A DNA stretch of 64,000 bases, from contig NZ_VFSH01000003.1 in the NCBI RefSeq assembly GCF_006385785.1, forward strand, positions 62,001-126,000, read 5' to 3'. Numbering within the stretch: the first letter of the stretch is position 1; each line of letters starts with the position of its first letter. Below, piece after piece: positions 1-7,772 of the stretch. The translations under genes were made by a program, and so were the position numbers. The DNA is from Streptococcus shenyangsis. GTDB lineage: Bacteria > Bacillota > Bacilli > Lactobacillales > Streptococcaceae. The notes beneath the pieces were generated by a model, which made no database searches, was not told the DNA's origin, and saw only the letters and a list, made by a program, of their open reading frames with translations.

Positions 1-48
1 TTTACTTACTTCATTTTACCAAAAAATTTTTTTAAACTGGTTTAAAAG

Positions 49-101
49 GGGACAAATAATAGAATCTGTCCCTTATCAGCCAGCGATAAAAAATATATAA
101 T
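49..101 (+). promoter_or_regulatory. Putative dha operon promoter with an adjoining inverted repeat
   Basis: A -10 box TATAAT lies at 96-101, with a -35-like TTATCA at 73-78 and a 17-bp spacer. Directly upstream is an inverted repeat, GGGACA (49-54) and TGTCCC (67-72), separated by 12 bp. Its position against the -35 box suits a regulator site, for example for a DhaS/DhaQ-type activator, but no regulator gene is in the window. The assignment rests on motif matching only. Confidence 0.5.
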
Positions 102-140
102 GAAAACGAAAACACAGGTAGATGCCGAAAGGAGTTTCTC

Positions 141-1130
141 ATGAAAAAAATTATAAATGAACCGACACAAGTTGTTGATGAAATGTTGCAGGGATTGTCA
201 TTCATGCATGATGACTTGGTAGAACGCTTAGATGGTTTTGATGTCATCGTCAGAAAGGCAGAAAAGACAGGAAAAGTTGGTCTCATTTCAGGTGGAGGCT
301 CAGGACATGAACCAAGTCATGCTGGTTTTGTAGGAGATGGAATGTTGTCTGCTGCCATTTGTGGAGCAGTCTTCACTTCACCTACTCCGGACCAAATTTT
401 AGAAGCCATTAAGGCGGCTGATGAAGGAGCTGGAGTTTTCATGGTCATCAAGAACTATTCTGGTGACATTATGAACTTTGAAATTGCACAAGAACTTGCT
501 GAAATGGAAGGTATTGATGTAGCAAGTGTTGTGGTTGATGATGATATCGCTGTTGAAAATAGTCTCTATACCCAAGGTCGTCGAGGTGTTGCAGGTACTA
601 TTTTGGTCCATAAAATTTTGGGTGATGCAGCTCGTTCTGGTAAATCATTATCTGAAATGAAGGACTTGGCCGATAAACTTGTGTTAGAAATTAAAACAAT
701 TGGGCTGGCCTTGTCTGGAGCAACCGTTCCTGAGGTTGGGAAACCAGGATTTATTCTAGAAGATGATGAATTTGAATATGGAGTTGGTATTCATGGTGAG
801 CCAGGATATAAAAAAGAGAAAATGCAACCTTCCGCACAATTGGCTTCAGAATTGGTTGAAAAACTATCTGAAGGTTTCCAACTTAAGGCTGATGAACGCT
901 ATGGCCTTCTCATTAATGGTTTAGGAAGCACTCCTCTTATGGAACAATACGTATTTGCGAATGATGTGGCTAAATTACTCCATGAAAAAGGTGTTGAGTT
1001 GGCATTTAAGAAAATTGGAAACTATATGACATCAATTGATATGGCTGGATTATCATTAACATTGATTCGATTGGCAGATGATGAATGGTTAGATGCTTTA
1101 AATGCACCTGTTACAACACCAGCTTGGTAA
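141..1130 (+). CDS. dhaK: Dihydroxyacetone kinase subunit DhaK (PTS-dependent)
   Basis: This is the substrate-binding subunit of the PEP-dependent dihydroxyacetone kinase. It holds dihydroxyacetone covalently so that DhaL can phosphorylate it, feeding DHAP into glycolysis in the cytoplasm. The 329-residue protein has the family length. It shows GGGSGHEP (51-58, with H56), NYSGD (105-109, with D109) and GIHGEPG (216-222, with H218). H56, D109 and the hemiaminal-forming His are the known active-site residues of DhaK. The ATG follows a GAAAGGAG ribosome site. It is first in a dhaK-dhaL-dhaM operon, with 21 bp to dhaL. Family assignment is firm. The physiological source of substrate (glycerol or free DHA) is inferred. 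Confidence 0.95.
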   Translation: MKKIINEPTQVVDEMLQGLSFMHDDLVERLDGFDVIVRKAEKTGKVGLISGGGSGHEPSHAGFVGDGMLSAAICGAVFTSPTPDQILEAIKAADEGAGVFMVIKNYSGDIMNFEIAQELAEMEGIDVASVVVDDDIAVENSLYTQGRRGVAGTILVHKILGDAARSGKSLSEMKDLADKLVLEIKTIGLALSGATVPEVGKPGFILEDDEFEYGVGIHGEPGYKKEKMQPSAQLASELVEKLSEGFQLKADERYGLLINGLGSTPLMEQYVFANDVAKLLHEKGVELAFKKIGNYMTSIDMAGLSLTLIRLADDEWLDALNAPVTTPAW

Positions 1131-1151
1131 AACTCAAGGAGGAAATGTCAA

Positions 1152-1727
1152 ATGAATGCTGAACAAGCTCTTGAATGGATGAAGCTTTTTAATGAAAAGA
1201 TTCAAGAAAAGAAAGATTACCTTAGTGAGTTAGACACTCCTATAGGAGATGGAGACCACGGTGGAAATATGGCGCGTGGCATGGCTGCAGTTATGGAAAA
1301 CTTAGAAGGAAAGCAATTTGAGACCAGCAGTGATGTTTTTAAACTTGTCTCAATGCAACTACTGAGTAAGGTAGGTGGTGCTTCTGGTCCCTTGTATGGC
1401 TCTGCTTTTATGGGCATGGCCAAGGCTGATTCTCATTCTAAATTAGAAGAAATCTTACAAAGTGGTTTGGATATGATTGTCAAACGTGGGAAAGCAGAAG
1501 TTGGAGAAAAGACAATGGTTGATGTTTGGACTCCTGTTATTGCTGCTTTGTCTGCTGGTCAATTGACTCAAGAGGTTATTGATAAGGTAGTGAATGCTAC
1601 CAAAGATTTACTTGCAACTAAAGGAAGAGCATCTTATGTAGGAGAACGTTCTCTTGGACATATCGATCCTGGATCATTTTCATCAGGATTACTCTTTACT
1701 GCTCTTTTAGAAACTGGGGTGGTTTAA
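1152..1727 (+). CDS. dhaL: Dihydroxyacetone kinase subunit DhaL
   Basis: This is the nucleotide-carrying subunit. DhaL keeps ADP bound, receives phosphate from DhaM and passes it to DHA on DhaK. It has 191 residues, close to the usual length of about 200. The Mg-ADP site is visible as the acidic motif GDGDHGGNM (32-40), with D28, D33 and D35 as likely metal ligands, and a glycine-rich GGASGPLYG segment near residue 80. A strong AAGGAGGAAA site precedes the ATG. The stop codon overlaps the start of dhaM (TAATG), which indicates translational coupling. Confidence 0.95.
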   Translation: MNAEQALEWMKLFNEKIQEKKDYLSELDTPIGDGDHGGNMARGMAAVMENLEGKQFETSSDVFKLVSMQLLSKVGGASGPLYGSAFMGMAKADSHSKLEEILQSGLDMIVKRGKAEVGEKTMVDVWTPVIAALSAGQLTQEVIDKVVNATKDLLATKGRASYVGERSLGHIDPGSFSSGLLFTALLETGVV

Positions 1728-2101
1728 TGGGAAGTATTGGTCTTGTTATCGTTTCACATTCCAAACACATTGCACAAGGTGTTGTTGAACTGATTAGTGA
1801 AGTAGCTAAAGATGTTCCGATTACTTATGTAGGAGGAACCGAAGATGGAGGAATTGGAACAAGTTTTGATCAAGTAGATAGGGTTGTTTCCGAAAATCCA
1901 GCAGATACTTTATTAGCCTTTTTTGACCTAGGCTCTGCTAAAATGAACTTAGAAATGGTGGCTGATTTCAGTGATAAAAGTATCATGATCAATAGGGTTC
2001 CAATTGTAGAAGGTGCCTATACTGCAGCAGCTCTTCTTCAGGCTGGTGCAGAACTGTCAGTTATTCAAACACAGTTGTCGGAGCTTGAAATTAATAAATA
2101 A
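1727..2101 (+). CDS. dhaM: PTS-dependent dihydroxyacetone kinase phosphotransferase subunit DhaM
   Basis: This is a single-domain EIIA-mannose-like protein of 124 residues that takes phosphate from HPr and passes it to the ADP on DhaL. The N-terminus VIVSHSKHIAQG carries the phospho-acceptor His11, matching the conserved SHS of DhaM. GGTEDGGIGTSF follows the first helix, as in the family. It lacks the HPr and EI-like extensions of the E. coli protein, which is usual in Firmicutes. It overlaps dhaL by one base and is the last gene of the operon; a terminator lies about 80 bp downstream. Confidence 0.93.
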   Translation: MGSIGLVIVSHSKHIAQGVVELISEVAKDVPITYVGGTEDGGIGTSFDQVDRVVSENPADTLLAFFDLGSAKMNLEMVADFSDKSIMINRVPIVEGAYTAAALLQAGAELSVIQTQLSELEINK

Positions 2102-2182
2102 GGAATTTACTATTACTCCTTTTTTAGGTGGGCTATTACTCATCTCTACTATCAAAGTTTAAGTAAATAATTTCAAAATCAG

Positions 2183-2210
2183 AAAGGGATTGCTTGGGCA
2201 GTTCCTTTTT
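2183..2210 (+). terminator. Intrinsic terminator of the dha operon
   Basis: AAAGG and CCTTT arms are extended by an inner TGC/GCA pair and G-T wobbles around a TTGG loop, followed by a T run. This gives an 11-bp stem about 80 bp after dhaM. Confidence 0.7.
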
Positions 2211-2731
2211 AATTTAACAGAAGTAAAGTTATAGTGTTTCTAAATTGTGAATCACTCAAAACTGATTGTGATGGGACTATTCTAGCTTTAGAATTCTTCA
2301 AAAATTAAAATTTAAGGCAATCAATGGCTTAGAATAGTACAAAAACATTTAGTTTATAGGAATTCTAGGTCTAGGATTACATGGATATTTATGAAGTTAG
2401 GGTGTTCGATAGATAGAATTGTTCTATTCTGAAAGATTTGAGCTGTCAATCTTCTAGAATAGTAGTTTGCCAATGAATTTTGTTGAAAGATTCCTTGTTT
2501 TATGATAGTCTAAAGTAAAAGAAAGCCCTACCATTATATTTGTATCTTTAATCTGACTTGGTTTAGGTCTAGAAGAGGGATAGATATTTTGGATCTCCAA
2601 ATAATAATTATATTTTCACTTGCAAAAAATGTACTTCAACTTTAACTAATGTAAAAGAAGAAAAGATCATGAAACGTTTATGACTTGTTGGAAAGAGAAT
2701 GTGAACTAAAAATAGATTTAGGAGTAGGTAG
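2211..2731. other. AT-rich non-coding stretch without recognised gene
   Basis: No convincing ORF was found. The stretch is AT-rich and contains several short palindromic fragments built on TTCTAGAATAG-like words, for example ATAGAA-TTG-TTCTAT near 2415-2430 and the TAGAATAG pair near 2277 and 2330. It may be a decayed insertion or the leader of the small membrane gene cluster. Nothing firmer can be said. Confidence 0.4.
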
Positions 2732-3463
2732 ATGAGTAATCTAGAGTCAATTCGTAAAGCGCATATCATCGTGTGGGGTGCCTATCTATTTTTATCATTA
2801 AGGGCGCCGCTAATTAGTAGCACAGAGTATTTCTTGCTTATTTTTTTAGCATTTCTCTATTCAATAGTATCGTTACCTATATACTCTGTGAAGAATAAAA
2901 TAGTGTCCATTTGTTTGGCGATAAACTCGATTCTGTTAATGAGTTTCCCGATTTTGATCAATAAATATTTCCCAGGAAACGTTTCTACTTATATCGTATT
3001 AATTAGTATTTTTATCCTGGAGTTCTTAATCTTTAATAAACTTGGTAAAGATTTTGATACTAGACTAGCTAGCGAGTATAGGAAAATTAGTCAGTTTAAA
3101 AGTAAGATGTCTCAATCTCTTTGGATAAAATATTTAGAGATTTCTAGTTTTATATTAACTATATTTCCATTTATTCTTCATGGTACAGTTGATAATCGTG
3201 TATTGACTCTTATCTTTTTGATAAAAATTTGTGTAGATACTACGATAAAGGTTCTATTAAACAGAATTTTTAAGACAAGTAAGGTAATGAAAAGGAGGAT
3301 ATTTTCTCTTTTTGTACTAGATTTGATGGTCTATATATTTTTAAGTTATGTTTTAGTGATACAAAAAGACGGATATCTGTTTTCAATTCTACTAATTTTT
3401 TCTAATTTTTCACTTCCCTTTATCAGAGAAAAAGAGTATGAATTATTTAAAAATAAGAAGTGA
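2732..3463 (+). CDS. Unrecognised multi-pass membrane protein (243 aa)
   Basis: No family was recognised. The protein is strongly hydrophobic. There are about four segments in the first half (residues about 10-110), a charged loop near 110-130 rich in K, R and S, then about four more segments ending near residue 232. The last residues are basic and acidic (EKEYELFKNKK). The ATG follows TAGGAGTAGG, a good ribosome site. It has lower GC than the flanking core genes and heads a run of small membrane proteins, which suggests acquired DNA. An immunity-type role is possible but there is no direct evidence for it. Confidence 0.6.
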   Translation: MSNLESIRKAHIIVWGAYLFLSLRAPLISSTEYFLLIFLAFLYSIVSLPIYSVKNKIVSICLAINSILLMSFPILINKYFPGNVSTYIVLISIFILEFLIFNKLGKDFDTRLASEYRKISQFKSKMSQSLWIKYLEISSFILTIFPFILHGTVDNRVLTLIFLIKICVDTTIKVLLNRIFKTSKVMKRRIFSLFVLDLMVYIFLSYVLVIQKDGYLFSILLIFSNFSLPFIREKEYELFKNKK

Positions 3464-3659
3464 GACAAATAGGGTTACATCTTCCTTCTCTTTAAAATCA
3501 AATAGTGAAAGGATATCTTATCTAGCTGACGAAGAGAAAAAAACGAAGTTGTCTATCGTTAGCCACATTAATGGAGAATTATCTCTCCATAACGAAGTTC
3601 TTTTTTCGAATCGATGTTACAGTAAACATAGCAATTGCTTATTTTATGGGAGATCGAAT

Positions 3660-3836
3660 ATGTTTAAACTAAGTGATAAAGCCAGAATAATATTTGCTAT
3701 TATAGGAGCGAGTTCCATATTAGTCAACATGTATCTTATTCCTCTTATTAAAACTGAGAATAAATTTTGGGAAATACTTTTATTTATATTAGGTGTATTG
3801 CTAATTGGAATTTCATTACTTATTCCAAAAAAATAA
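3660..3836 (+). CDS. Small membrane protein with two predicted TM segments (58 aa)
   Basis: The start was placed at the ATG at 3660, preceded by GGGAGATCGAAT, rather than at an upstream in-frame ATG at 3438. The stretch between them reads as low-complexity, charged, non-membrane sequence overlapping the previous gene. The product begins MFKLSDKARIIF, has two hydrophobic helices (about 8-26 and 35-53) and ends in PKK. No family was recognised. It sits in the small membrane protein cluster. Confidence 0.5.
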   Translation: MFKLSDKARIIFAIIGASSILVNMYLIPLIKTENKFWEILLFILGVLLIGISLLIPKK

Positions 3837-3947
3837 ATTTTGGAATAGTATTAGTGAGTAGGTAAACATTTATTGATTGGATTTTTTAATGCTATTGATG
3901 AATGTGATGGAAAAGTGACAATAAATTAAGGACAGGATGATAGCATT

Positions 3948-4160
3948 ATGATGGTTGTTTTCATTTTGATGGTTGTGGTATTTCTGTATTATAAAATTAC
4001 AGAGTATTTTCAGAATAGTTATATTGACTGTATACTATTTTTAACATTGCTGATTTCTCATTTGATATGGGATTACTATTTTTTACCCATTGAAGTCTTA
4101 GTAGCATTAAGTGGAGTAAATTTGTTGTCAAGATTTTTCAAAAAAAAGAGAAGCCAATAG
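3948..4160 (+). CDS. Small hydrophobic protein (70 aa), unrecognised
   Basis: This protein begins MMVVFILMVVVFLYY, has about two further hydrophobic helices and ends in a basic tail (FFKKKRSQ). The ribosome site is AGGACAGGATGATAGC, rather distant from the ATG. The composition matches its neighbours. Function is unknown. The K/R-rich C-terminus would be cytoplasmic by the positive-inside rule. Confidence 0.45.
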   Translation: MMVVFILMVVVFLYYKITEYFQNSYIDCILFLTLLISHLIWDYYFLPIEVLVALSGVNLLSRFFKKKRSQ

Positions 4161-4208
4161 ATTTACTAATGAATTATTAAGACGAAAAGTAAAATTGGGA
4201 TATTTAAA

Positions 4209-4448
4209 ATGAAACATTTTTTTGCAGGATTTGGTGAAATAAACTTTATAAATTATCTTTTGTATATATGTGTAGGACTAGCCCCTCTTTTTCATATGTA
4301 TGTCATAGATTCGGAAATGAGTTTTGTGAAAATAGTGTTATCTATTTTGGGAATTATATTTGTATGTTTGGGAATTATATTTGTATGTATTTTAACTATT
4401 GTTCGAATTTATAGAAGATTTTTCTATAATAAAAATAAACTTGATTAG
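4209..4448 (+). CDS. Small membrane protein (79 aa) with an internal 7-residue duplication
   Basis: Two hydrophobic regions (about 14-32 and 41-66) are followed by a basic tail. The second helix contains GIIFVCLGIIFVC, produced by a perfect 21-bp tandem duplication in the DNA. Only a weak ribosome site (AATTGGGATATTTAAA) precedes the ATG. No family was recognised. It is the last member of the four-gene run before the core genome resumes with a HAD phosphatase gene. Confidence 0.45.
   Translation: MKHFFAGFGEINFINYLLYICVGLAPLFHMYVIDSEMSFVKIVLSILGIIFVCLGIIFVCILTIVRIYRRFFYNKNKLD
4346..4387 (+). repeat. Perfect 21-bp tandem duplication inside a small membrane gene
   Basis: The unit TTTGGGAATTATATTTGTAT plus a final G occupies 4346-4366 and is repeated at 4367-4387 without mismatch. 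It keeps the reading frame and lengthens a membrane helix by seven residues. Confidence 0.9.
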
Positions 4449-4568
4449 AATAGTATGGGTTAGTTAATCAATTAGAACTATTATTCTTTGTGGTACTATA
4501 CTACTTTTAAGTTTTAACATTGAACAGCTGGCTGAAGTGAAAGTTATTTATCTTAGGAAGGAAACTCA

Positions 4569-5261
4569 ATGCCATACAAATTTCTACTTTTCGACCTTGA
4601 CCACACTCTTCTTGATTTTGATGCTGCTGAGGATGTGGCTTTGACGCAACTTCTAAAAGAAGAAGGGATTGCAGATATTCAGGCTTATAAAGACTATTAC
4701 GTTCCTATGAACAAGGCTCTCTGGAAGGACTTGGAACAAAAGAAAATCAGTAAACAAGAGCTAGTTAACACGCGTTTTTCTCGTTTATTTTCTCATTTTG
4801 GACAGGAAAAAGATGGTAGTTTTCTAGCCCAACGTTACCAATTTTACCTCGCAAAACAGGGACAAACGATTTCAGGAGCACATGAACTTTTGGACAGTCT
4901 CATCGAGCGAGATTATGAGCTATATGCTGCGACAAATGGCATTACTGCCATTCAGACAGGGCGCTTGGTTCAATCTGGTCTAGCGCCTTATTTCAATCAA
5001 GCCTTTATCTCAGAACAGTTGCAAACACAAAAGCCTGATGCTCTCTTTTATGAAAAGATTGGCCAACAGATTGCAGGTTTTAGCAAAGAAAAGACGCTGA
5101 TGATTGGAGATTCCCTAACCGCCGACATTCAAGGTGGTAATAATGCTGGGATTGCCACTATCTGGTACAACCCTCATCACCTCGAAAATCACACACAAGC
5201 CCAGCCGAATTACGAAGTCCATTCTTACCAAGACTTGCTGGATTATTTAGATAAACTGTAA
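4569..5261 (+). CDS. YjjG/YfnB-type HAD hydrolase (noncanonical nucleotide phosphatase)
   Basis: This 230-residue cytoplasmic HAD phosphatase shows motif I FDLDHTLLDF (8-17), with a cap domain between motifs I and II. Motif II is AATNGIT, the motif III lysine is in QKPDALFYEKI, and motif IV is MIGDSLTADIQGG. The arrangement and length match the YjjG/YfnB subfamily, whose members dephosphorylate nucleoside monophosphates including noncanonical ones. The ATG follows AGGAAGGAAAC. It sits upstream of ung and mutX, a fitting context for nucleotide-pool cleansing, although a terminator and a new promoter separate it from ung. Confidence 0.85.
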   Translation: MPYKFLLFDLDHTLLDFDAAEDVALTQLLKEEGIADIQAYKDYYVPMNKALWKDLEQKKISKQELVNTRFSRLFSHFGQEKDGSFLAQRYQFYLAKQGQTISGAHELLDSLIERDYELYAATNGITAIQTGRLVQSGLAPYFNQAFISEQLQTQKPDALFYEKIGQQIAGFSKEKTLMIGDSLTADIQGGNNAGIATIWYNPHHLENHTQAQPNYEVHSYQDLLDYLDKL

Positions 5262-5286
5262 AAAGTGGTTTCCATAGCCACTTTTT
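5260..5286 (+). terminator. Intrinsic terminator overlapping the HAD gene stop codon
   Basis: AAAAAGTGG (5260-5268) pairs with CCACTTTTT (5278-5286). The left arm begins at the second base of the TAA stop. The right arm runs straight into the ung promoter. Confidence 0.8.
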
Positions 5287-5294
5287 GCTATAAT
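5286..5294 (+). promoter_or_regulatory. Extended -10 promoter for ung-mutX-pyrC
   Basis: TGCTATAAT, an extended -10 motif with consensus TATAAT at 5289-5294, begins at the last base of the preceding terminator. There is no good -35 box, as is common for TGn promoters in streptococci. Confidence 0.65.
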
Positions 5295-5322
5295 AGAGGC
5301 AGTAAAAACGAAGGAGTCGGCT

Positions 5323-5976
5323 ATGGAACACTCGTCTTGGCATGCTTTGATTAAGGAGCAATTACCTGAAGGTTATTTCGGGAAAATCAATCAGTTTATG
5401 GAGCAGGTCTATGCTCAGGGGGCTGTTTATCCGCCCAAGGAAAAGGTTTTTCAGGCTCTCTTGACAACACCGCTTGAAGAGGTTAAAGTGGTGATTCTAG
5501 GACAAGATCCCTATCATGGGCCAGGTCAAGCGCAGGGCTTGAGTTTTTCTGTACCTGACTCTATCCCAGCTCCGCCATCCTTACAAAATATCTTGAAAGA
5601 ATTGTCAGATGATATCGGGGTCAAGAAGTCCCATGATTTGACAGCTTGGGCTGAACAAGGAGTTTTGCTTCTTAATGCTTGTTTGACGGTTCCTGCTGGA
5701 CGGGCCAATGGTCATGCTGGGCAGGTATGGGAGCCTTTTACAGATGCTGTGATTCAGGTGGTCAATCATCTAGATAGACCAGTCGTTTTTGTACTCTGGG
5801 GAGCCTATGCACGCAAGAAGAAGGCCTTGGTTACCAATCCTCATCACTTGATTATCGAATCAGCCCATCCCAGTCCTTTGTCAGTTTATAGAGGATTTTG
5901 GGGTTCCAAGCCTTTTTCCAAGGTAAATACATTCTTAAAAGAGACAGGACAAGAGCCAATTGATTGGCTTAGATAA
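5323..5976 (+). CDS. ung: Uracil-DNA glycosylase
   Basis: This family 1 uracil-DNA glycosylase removes uracil from DNA as the first step of base-excision repair. The 217-residue protein has the expected length. The water-activating motif GQDPYH is at residues 60-65 (D62, H65) and the minor-groove and catalytic motif HPSPLS at 182-187 (H182). The ATG is preceded by GAAGGAGTCGGCT. It is followed after 9 bp by mutX and then by pyrC, an arrangement known in pneumococcus. Confidence 0.97.
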   Translation: MEHSSWHALIKEQLPEGYFGKINQFMEQVYAQGAVYPPKEKVFQALLTTPLEEVKVVILGQDPYHGPGQAQGLSFSVPDSIPAPPSLQNILKELSDDIGVKKSHDLTAWAEQGVLLLNACLTVPAGRANGHAGQVWEPFTDAVIQVVNHLDRPVVFVLWGAYARKKKALVTNPHHLIIESAHPSPLSVYRGFWGSKPFSKVNTFLKETGQEPIDWLR

Positions 5977-5985
5977 GGAGAAAAT

Positions 5986-6450
5986 ATGCCTCAGTTAGCG
6001 ACGATTTGCTACATTGATAACGGGAAAGAACTACTCATGCTTCATCGCAATAAAAAGCCAAATGACGTCCATGCGGGTAAATGGATTGGTGTGGGGGGTA
6101 AGCTAGAGAGAGGAGAGACACCTCAGGAGTGCGCGGTGCGTGAAATCCTTGAAGAAACAGGGCTTAAAGCCCAGCCAGTTCTAAAAGGTGTTATCACTTT
6201 TCCTGAATTTACGCCAGATTTAGACTGGTACACCTATGTTTTTAAGGTGACGGAGTTCGAGGGTGACTTGGTTGACTGCAATGAGGGAACGCTAGAATGG
6301 GTTCCCTATGATGAGGTTTTGAGTAAGCCGACTTGGGAAGGTGACCATACCTTTGTTGGGTGGCTTTTAGAAGATAAACCCTTCTTTTCAGCCAAGTTTG
6401 TTTATGATGGGGATAAATTGTTGGATACCCAAGTTGATTTCTATGAATAA
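5986..6450 (+). CDS. mutX: Nudix hydrolase MutX (8-oxo-dGTPase type)
   Basis: This is a MutT-family enzyme that sanitises oxidised nucleotides. The Nudix box is complete: GGKLERGETPQECAVRE continues into ILEETGL (about residues 37-61), giving the GX5EX7REUXEEXGU pattern. Its length of 154 residues matches pneumococcal MutX, and the ung-mutX-pyrC gene order is as known there. A GGAGAAAAT ribosome site precedes the ATG. Substrate preference is inferred from the family and was not read from the sequence. Confidence 0.93.
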   Translation: MPQLATICYIDNGKELLMLHRNKKPNDVHAGKWIGVGGKLERGETPQECAVREILEETGLKAQPVLKGVITFPEFTPDLDWYTYVFKVTEFEGDLVDCNEGTLEWVPYDEVLSKPTWEGDHTFVGWLLEDKPFFSAKFVYDGDKLLDTQVDFYE

Positions 6451-6462
6451 AGGAGAAAACAG

Positions 6463-7731
6463 ATGCTACTAATCAAAAATGGTCGTGTAATGGATCCCAA
6501 GTCTGGTTTGGATCAAGTGTGTGATGTTTTAGTCCAAGAAGGTAAAATTGTCGAAATTGCACCTGAGATTAAAGAAGAAGGAGCAGAGATAATTGATGCT
6601 ACTGGTCTAGTAGTTGCTCCTGGCTTGGTCGATATTCATGTTCATTTCCGTGAACCTGGTCAGACCCACAAGGAAGATATCCATACGGGTGCCCTAGCAG
6701 CCGCTGCAGGTGGCTTTACAACGGTTGTCATGATGGCTAATACTAGTCCAACTATTTCAGACGTAGAGACTTTGCAAGAAGTTCTCCAGTCAGCTGCCAA
6801 GGAAAAAATCAATGTTAAGACGGTTGCGACCATTACTAAGAACTTTAATGGCCAAGATTTGACTGACTTTAAAGCACTCTTAGAAGCTGGAGCAGTTGGT
6901 TTTTCTGATGACGGTATTCCGCTTGAAAGCAGTAAAGTTGTAAAGGAAGCCATGGAAGAAGCTAAAAAGCTTAATACCTTTATTAGTCTTCATGAGGAAG
7001 ATCCAGGTTTGAACGGTGTTCTTGGCTTTAATGAAAATATCGCTAAAGAACATTTCCATATCTGTGGTGCGACTGGAGTGGCTGAGTATGCTATGATGGC
7101 GCGTGATGTCATGATTGCCTATGCAACTAAGGCTCATGTTCACATCCAGCATTTGTCTAAGGAAGAAAGTGTTAAAGTGGTGGAGTTTGCTCAGGGGCTA
7201 GGTGCGCAAGTCACAGCAGAAGTAGCGCCACAGCATTTCTCTAAGACAGAAGCACTTCTTTTGACACAAGGAAGCAATGCTAAGATGAATCCGCCACTTC
7301 GTTTGGAATCAGACCGTCGTGCTGTTATCGAAGGTCTCAAATCAGGCATCATCACAGTTATCGCAACTGACCACGCGCCTCACCATGCAGATGAGAAAAA
7401 TGTTGAGGATATTACCAAAGCGCCATCTGGTATGACTGGTTTGGAAACATCTCTTTCTCTCGGTTTAACTTATTTGGTGGAAGCTGGGGAGTTGAGCTTG
7501 ATGGAATTACTCGAAAAGATGACCTATAACCCAGCCAAGCTTTATAACTTTGAAGCAGGTTACTTGGCTGAGAATGGTCCAGCAGATATTACTATTTTTG
7601 ATGCCAAGGCTGACCGTCTTGTGGACTCCCATTTTGCTTCGAAAGCAGCTAATTCACCATTCATTGGTGAAAGCTTAAAAGGGCAGATTAAATATACCAT
7701 CTGTAAGGGACAAATTGTCTATCAAAACTAG
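6463..7731 (+). CDS. pyrC: Dihydroorotase (class I)
   Basis: This enzyme catalyses reversible cyclisation of carbamoyl aspartate to dihydroorotate in pyrimidine synthesis. The 422-residue amidohydrolase has the zinc motif [10 protein letters not shown] (H59, H61) and the late ATDHAPH motif with the catalytic Asp. The metal-site segment near residue 150 (DDGIPLES) is also typical. It is third in the ung-mutX-pyrC unit, 12 bp after mutX, with AAGGAGAAAAC ahead of the ATG. Confidence 0.96.
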   Translation: MLLIKNGRVMDPKSGLDQVCDVLVQEGKIVEIAPEIKEEGAEIIDATGLVVAPGLVDIHVHFREPGQTHKEDIHTGALAAAAGGFTTVVMMANTSPTISDVETLQEVLQSAAKEKINVKTVATITKNFNGQDLTDFKALLEAGAVGFSDDGIPLESSKVVKEAMEEAKKLNTFISLHEEDPGLNGVLGFNENIAKEHFHICGATGVAEYAMMARDVMIAYATKAHVHIQHLSKEESVKVVEFAQGLGAQVTAEVAPQHFSKTEALLLTQGSNAKMNPPLRLESDRRAVIEGLKSGIITVIATDHAPHHADEKNVEDITKAPSGMTGLETSLSLGLTYLVEAGELSLMELLEKMTYNPAKLYNFEAGYLAENGPADITIFDAKADRLVDSHFASKAANSPFIGESLKGQIKYTICKGQIVYQN

Positions 7732-7772
7732 GTGGGAGTCTGCTCTGTAAACAAAAAGAATAGAGAGCCTAT

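Noticed and set aside
3438..3659. N-terminal extension of the 58-aa membrane protein to 132 aa
   Set aside because: The extension overlaps the previous gene, has no ribosome site and lacks the membrane character of the rest. An internal ATG has GGGAG ahead of it.
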